In this document: positions 58,575 through 64,000 of the stretch, piece after piece
Position numbering within the stretch: the stretch's first letter is position 1
Layout of the letters: each line of letters starts with the position of its first letter
NCBI GenBank assembly: GCA_963556695.1
Contig: CAUWAG010000006.1
Coordinates: 4,030,001 to 4,094,000 of the forward strand
Origin: Anthostomella pinea
Lineage: Eukaryota > Ascomycota > Sordariomycetes > Xylariales > Xylariaceae
Reading direction: 5' to 3'
Length of the DNA stretch: 64,000 nucleotides
Made by a program: the position numbers and the translations under genes
Notes under the pieces: model-generated
Told to the model about the DNA's origin: nothing
The model's database searches: none
What the model saw: the letters and a program-made list of their open reading frames with translations, nothing else

Positions 58575-59712
58575 GGGGAGGCGTGGGCTGGACACAGCTA
58601 CAGTGGACATCGATATTGTAAATAGTACGCATATAGCAGAACGTCAACATATGACAGCGAGTGACAAGCTCTGCTATAAACCGCATCATGCTCAGATGTC
58701 GTCGTTGTGAGTAAATGTGTGGGTTGGGCTTGGGAGGAACTTTGCCCGGATTGCCACGCCTTGGTCGACAGTGGCCTCGGCGAGTTCCCGAGCTTCCTCT
58801 TCCAAAGACGATCAACTCGGCTTGATGACACATCTTCTATGGTATCAAATCCTCGCCGCGGATCTTTCGAACGGCTTATATGATGGATCATATGGTTGAT
58901 TCGGTGTATTCGGTGTATTCTGATGATGTGTGTGTATCTGGCCATGTGGTCCCAAAATGCCCCTTGTTGAGTGCACTGCCACCTCCCTGACGCCACGGTG
59001 GCTTGCGCGCCATTCAACAGGATCATGTCGTTTCTTTTTCTTGGGTTTGACATTCCACGCTTTGGAAGGTCACGCTGTACCTCGGTAATGCTTCAATCTT
59101 TCCAAGGTGAAAAGCTGCAGATAGCCTATGTGTCAACAAAGAACCTCCATGCATGTATCATACAACTTTATCGGGAAAGCGGTGTTGTCGCAAAGTGGTT
59201 GAGACATACACTCAACCCTCATAAGTCTCCGTACGCGCTGGTTAGAAATACTGGAATAAGCATGCTGGAATAAGCAGCTTTAGTATGATATACTGATTTC
59301 AATGCTTATTCCAGTGTGCTTAATCCAACTCGATAATTTTACCGTTGTTTGCTGAGACGGGTGGTGTACGGAGACTTATGAGGGTTCAGTGTACATGTCT
59401 GACTCCCTGGTAGCTTGAGATATCAGACCACTGCTCCCTATATAAGGAGATCAGACCAGGTCCTCCAGCCAGATCACACTTAGATAATACATCACTTTTT
59501 GTCCCCTTGAGCTCCAGCAGCAACCAGGTCAGTGTGTGCGACAGATGTCAACGAGCTTTCGTTTTCAGGTCTTTGTAATTAGACAGGCGTCCCGAAGAGC
59601 TTCGTCTTCCTTCTTTCCTCCTGGTTGCTTACAATCCTAAACACTCAGGAACGTCAACTACTCTGCGAGCTGGCAACGGTAGTTAATAACTGCTTGATCT
59701 CCTGTCGCTCCT
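58575..59712. other. Intergenic, with MITE copy 2
   Basis: No gene supported. Contains the MITE at 59207-59393 and a TATA-like TATATAAG at 59439-59446 before the oxygenase gene. Confidence 0.5.
59207..59393. mobile_element. MITE copy 2
   Basis: 187 bp with near-perfect terminal inverted repeats: left TACACTCAACCCTCATAAG, right (reverse complement) TACACTGAACCCTCATAAG, both continuing TCTCCGTAC. TA flanks. Its interior shares CTTATTCCAGTGTGCTTA and GATAATTTTACCGTTGTTTG with copy 1. The TIRs are closer to each other than in copy 1, so this copy may be younger. Confidence 0.85.
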
Positions 59713-61541
59713 ATGCCGATCAGCAAAGCAAGCATGGCTAGCATGCCATCGGAGAAGAAGTCCGAGGCCCAGGCAGCTCCTCCTGGCCAGCCACCCGGGG
59801 CGTCGGAAGACGACATGTTTAACAGTCCTCTCTTTGAGCAGCTGCGAGAGTGGATGGCAAAGGAGACCAAGAAGTTTACGTTCGCGTGTGGGGGCACAAT
59901 TCCCATATGCACTACTTCACCAGCCGGTCTGCCCGCCTCTCCCACTTTGAAACTGGATTCTATCTCGGATGACGATGACGTTGAGTCCGACAAGAAGGAC
60001 GCGCGTGCGTCTAGCAAGCGGGCTGACTCCGACAAGGCGTCCGTCACGGGCAGTATTGGTGACGAAAAGCCGCTTTCGGTCTCATGTCGACCAATTGATT
60101 TACGCTGGGACGCGGAGAACGAGAACCGGCTCTCGTCTCAAGCGAAGATCACATTGCCTCTGGACTCCGAGACCGAAGCCAACCTGCCAAACCTGATCAA
60201 CGACACCCAACCGGTCACTTTTGGGCTAGGCGACAAAGACGTCCTGGATGAATCGTACAGGAAGACTCAGAAGCTTGACCCGTCGTGTTTCGCCACGAGC
60301 TTCAATCCGTACGAGGTCAGCATCATCGTCACCGTTGCGCAGGCCCTTCTGCCTAGTCTGCGGAACCCGGCGCCTATGAGGTCCGTCAAGGCGGAACTTT
60401 ACAAGTTGAATGTAGGTTTCGAAAACCCTACGCAACATCCGTGATGACTACTTTGTTAGAGTGTGCATTATCTGACACCATTTGGGAGATCTACTCCGGT
60501 CCTTCGGGGAGATTCAAGGCACATGTCGATACCCCTCGCTCTCCCAGGCAGTTTGGCTCCCTGGTAGTCTGCCTACCCCTGGAGCACAACGGAGGAGCTC
60601 TCGAGGTCCGCCACAAGGGGACCACCGTGGCATTCGACTGGAGCAACTCCAGACAAGACGTCGACCATGCCACCGTACGGTGGGCGGCGTTCTACAGCGA
60701 TTGCGAACATGAGGTACTCGAGGTCAAGTCCGACCATCGTCTCACTCTCACGTATAATATGTACTGCGTTAGAGGCAACGGTCAGCTAGGTGGTTTTTGC
60801 CCTCCGCTCGATCCTGTGCAGCTGCCGATGTATACGACTATCCGCGATCTGGTCCGGAAGGAAGGAGGCTGGCCTACAGGTACGTTGCTGGTGCCGGGTC
60901 GTCTCGCGAGAGCTGCGGGGGCTAACCACAAGTATTCCAGGGGTTTACATCGGCTACTACTGCAGCCACATTTACCCGCACACAAACGGTGACCGTCAAC
61001 TTCCTCATGCCCGACATGCTCAAGGGGGCGGACATGCTCATATACGAGATATTTCGCTCCCTCGGACTTACGATCACATTCCGTCCAGTTATCCCGGATC
61101 GGGGATTCCTAAGCTATTCCAGAGACGACGAATCCGAAGACTGGCACGATCCGCTGTTGGGTAGGGACCTCGTGTGGCAAGACCTAGGAGAGGAAGAATA
61201 CATCAATCCAGAAGAAGACTTCAATCCAACCATATATCGGTGGGCTGGGAAGGGGCGTCGAAGGTGGAGGCTACGTGAAGTCCAGAAGCGTCAACTGGAT
61301 GAACAAGCCTGGACACCAGGAGGCGCAGCTGCAGTTTCTCGCGGTGAGTTGGTATATTCCCGATGGCAGTGTTGAGTTTTAGTGGGTTCTAGCTAACATG
61401 GCGATGATGTAGTATGTAAACGAGTACTCAGCGGTAACTGTATACCCGAGTTGCGACATTGTTGTCGAGGTGCCGTCAGCTCCTTCGAAGGCAGACAAGC
61501 CGAAACCAAAGGGTAAGAAGAGAAAGGCTTCGGGTCATTAG
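59713..61541 (+). pseudogene. 2OG-Fe(II) oxygenase-domain gene with two frame breaks
   Basis: Exons 59713-60411, 60489-60879, 60941-61343 and 61413-61541. The protein has a polar, acidic N-terminus, then a prolyl-hydroxylase-like fold: ELYKLN|IYSGPSGRFKAHVDTP with His245 and Asp247, FGSLVVCLPLEHNGGAL, FYSDCEHEV with distal His307, and Arg317 for 2-oxoglutarate. After GVYIGYYCSHIYPHTNG the frame shifts (about 60985-60996) to NFLMPDMLKGADML. It shifts again at an AT repeat near 61230-61238, where two more bases would give NPTIYIGGL. Corrected length is about 541 residues. The iron ligands are intact, the C-terminal half is not. The substrate is unknown; a basic tail (GKKRKASGH) ends it. Confidence 0.75.
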
Positions 61542-61713
61542 ACGGATGCGGGGGCGATATCACTTGAAGAGATATCTTCATCCTCTTGGGCAAGGTCTCC
61601 TCCCAGATCTAGTGCGAGTTGGAATACGTATCTGCGCAATGAGTGCTTGTCTTTGGGAGTTGAAGCTCTGGTAGATAGCAAGGGTAGCCTAGTATATCTG
61701 CCATCGCTCATGT
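61542..61713. other. Short convergent gap
   Basis: 3' flanks of the oxygenase gene (+) and the P450-reductase fusion (-). No feature seen. Confidence 0.4.
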
Positions 61714-64000
61714 TCACGCAAAAACATCCGTACTATACCGCTCGTTCCTCATCCTGTCAAACCAATCGTTGACCACCTCATCACTGGCGTCCTCGCCACG
61801 CTTCCGCCTTGCCTCTTTAGCGATGTCGAGAGAAACCTGCTTTACCGCATCGCCCAACTCTCTGCTGCCACAAACATACACCTTTGCGCCTTGCCCCCAA
61901 AGATCGTGCAAAAGTTCCGCATCCGCACGCATGACGTCGTCCATGTGCCTGAAGCCATTGCTCTTCTCGGGAGCCTGGCTGAAAGCGCGATGCACCGTCA
62001 CAGCCTCCATCTTCTCCCACCTTGCCAGGTCGTCCGCGTACAGCGCGTCTTTCTCCGGGTGGCGACAGCCGACGTAGAGATGTGCCGGAGCGAGTTTCCT
62101 ACCCGCGCCGATCTGGGCTGCGCGCTCCTGGATGAACGCTCTGAAGGGTGCGAGACCCGTGCCGGCGCAGCACATCAGGACTGGGATGTTCCCGGCGTCG
62201 GAAGGCAGGTGGAACGCCTGGTTGCTCTGCTTCACCGTCACGTGCACGATGTCGCCCGGCTGCAGCTGCGAGAGGTAGTGGGATGCTACTCCGATATGAC
62301 GTCCTTGTCCGCTTAGGGACTCGCCCTCGAGTACGGCGTACGTCAGGGTGACCTTGTTTGGATCCGCCAGAGGGGAAGAGGAGATGCTGTACTGCCGCAC
62401 TCTCATTGAGATCAGGGAGGCCACGAACGATCCAAGCGGCAGCTCGATCGTTGGATAGCGCTCGAGGAGGTCCAGCAGAGAGACGCGCTTCTCTGTAACC
62501 TCGGCATCGAAGTCGCTGTCGAAGATCTGTCTGAGGGCCTTCTTGGTCTCGTCGTCTTTGCTAGCCTCGATGAGCATTGTAATGCTGCGCTTTGTCGCCG
62601 GCTGGCCCAGTTCTACGTATGCTGAGAACAAGTTGTGTGCGCTGATGGGGTACTCGGTGGGAAGGGCAGTGCTGCTTTTGCTTGAGATGGTGAGCACCGC
62701 ATCCCATGGCAGCTGGAATCTATGCACCGATCAGTATATCGCAGTGCGCGGCGCTTTGTGTATTAGCATACCTCAGCATCACCCGGTGAACAGTCTCCTG
62801 TGGGTTCAGTGGAAGGACAGCTAGGTAGTCGCCGGCTCTATAGGTCATCTCAGTCGGAAGCTGCAGCTCAATGTGTCTCTTCTCGGGCACGTCCGGCGTT
62901 GTCAGGGTCCTTGTAGCCACTACTTTGGCCTCAGATACGTCAGCTCGCAATCTGGACGCTCTCTGACTCGAGACTGCGATTGATAGACTCTGGCCAAGCG
63001 CGGATTCAGCTGCCTGATCCCCATCTGCTCCGCCAAATTGCTTCCTCAACGCGGGCCACCTAAGAGCGATGGTTAGCGGATGTCCCGAAGTCTCGAGGGT
63101 CCTACCTATCGGTATACGTACAGTATCTCATCTTCCCAGGTCTGGAAGTCAGACATCATGTCTCCTTTTGCAGCATCAGCATTGCCGCGGTCGCAGACTG
63201 GTTTGCCCCCGTGCAGCTTCAGAAGGGCATCGATGCTGTTGGGAATACGGTGGAAGGTCTGCTTCCAATCCGAGTGACCACAGCCAAAGACTGCGTAGCT
63301 CGACTCCACCTTTTCGCCTTCTTTCAGGTTCTGCAGCCAGTCGTAGAAGTGCGCAGCGTTGTCACAAGGTTGGCCTTCGTAGCTGGCAGTTATGATGACG
63401 ACTGGTTGCTTGGTAGGCATGTTCTGTTTGGCAGAGTCCAGTGTATCGACTGTGGCCTTGAATCCATGGGCGCCTGCGTCTGCGGCGAGGGTTTGAGCGA
63501 AAGCTTCACAAGTGCCGCTATTGCTCCCGTAGAGAACGGTGATGGGTTGGCCCTCAGAGTCCGATTTGGCTGCGGTTGCTGGCTCGCCTTTTGTAGGGCC
63601 TGAAGTGCGAATGGAGCCGGACAGGGATTGCTCGACCTTGGTGGCCGTCCAGCCCTCGCGAAGCGTAGCACGCATAAAGAAGTCCAGGGGCTTGATGGTG
63701 AGCGTAGACTTGATCTGAAGGTCATATCCCGGGTCCTGCGGCGCAAAGTTGAAGTACTGTAGAAGCATCGCGGTTACCATCATCGCTTCCTGCCAAGCGA
63801 ACGGCCTGCCAATGCAGCCTCTAGCACCATTGCCGAAGGGTTTCCACGAGTTGGGTGGGAGCTTGTTGAAATTTTCGTCGAACATCCGGGTGGGCTTCCA
63901 TTCCTCAGCGTCTTCACCGTACACGGCTGGATCACGGTGAACTCCATGCAGAAGAACTGAAATCGGCTGTCCGTGCTCAACGAAGTACTTGCCACCCAGG
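61714..64000 (-). CDS. Self-sufficient P450-reductase fusion, CYP505 type (5' part missing)
   Basis: Exons: window edge 64000-63122, 63059-62772, 62719-61714; the P450 N-terminal part lies beyond the window. Visible order: end of the haem domain with FGNGARGCIGRPFAWQ (haem Cys), linker, FMN domain (VLYGSNSGTCEAFAQTLA, ITASYEGQPCDNA, FGCGHSDW), DEIL|WPALRKQFGG across an intron, and connecting and FAD domain (RQYSISSSP, GVASHYL). The NADPH domain follows (CCAGTGLAPFRAF, YVGCRHPEKD, YVCGSRELGDAV) to a DVFA end. This is the bacterial BM3-like architecture of fungal P450foxy, which hydroxylates fatty acids near the omega end using NADPH alone; relatives act in mycotoxin pathways. Intact as far as seen. 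The gene converges on the oxygenase relic. Confidence 0.93.

Noticed and set aside
57015..64000. Complete secondary-metabolite gene cluster
   Set aside because: No backbone synthase or pathway regulator is visible in the window; only tailoring-type oxygenases are present, so a cluster remains a possibility and not a call.

Overview
The window is nuclear DNA of a filamentous ascomycete (Pezizomycotina). Introns are short (about 50-100 nt) with GTNNGT donors, CTNAC branch sites and CAG/TAG acceptors. Gene content is typical of the group: HET and NACHT/ankyrin genes, a HOG-pathway MAPKK, a fungal caleosin and a self-sufficient CYP505-type P450. AT-rich, ORF-free blocks look like repeats degraded by repeat-induced point mutation (RIP). 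I cannot name the species.

Layout. 1-1000: AT-rich repeat block. 1.0-6.1 kb: no gene seen. 6.2-7.4 kb: SLC35F-type transporter. 8.0-19.4 kb: an accessory stretch dominated by fungal self/non-self type genes and damaged genes: an intact HET protein; a kinase-like gene with one frame break; a last-exon relic of a sugar transporter; an intact small P-loop kinase; a methyltransferase with two frame breaks; and a NACHT-ankyrin STAND gene whose spliced frame is open except for two CAR-to-TAR stops. 23.0-25.0 kb: PBS2-type MAPKK. 28.3-30.1 kb: PIN-like carrier. 31.1-32.5 kb: Hst2-type sirtuin. 33.9 kb: small secreted six-cysteine protein. 34.6-35.7 kb: five-exon caleosin. 36.4-37.5 kb: BTB-like gene with one in-frame TAG. 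39.0-40.9 kb: six-exon MFS transporter. 42.8-45.1 kb: conserved-looking Ser/Pro-rich protein.

45.9-54.4 kb is the most interesting structure. One minus-strand gene appears to be cut in two by a 7,585-bp AT-rich insertion (46576-54160). A 5-bp duplication (GTTGA) flanks it, and deleting the insert plus one copy rejoins the two reading frames exactly. The insert holds at least five solo-LTR-like islands with 5-bp target duplications. One of them sits in a repeat whose second copy preserves the empty target site.

57.0-64.0 kb: an intact P450 with five 19-bp repeats upstream, a damaged 2OG-Fe(II) oxygenase, and a convergent P450-reductase fusion (CYP505 type) that runs off the right edge. Two copies of a ~190-215-bp MITE lie at 16.1 and 59.2 kb.

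Housekeeping genes (MAPKK, sirtuin, caleosin, transporters, both P450s) are intact while accessory genes carry stops or indels. That contrast favours real gene decay over poor sequence, although the single-base indels still need read-level checks. All function calls come from reading motifs; no database search was run.
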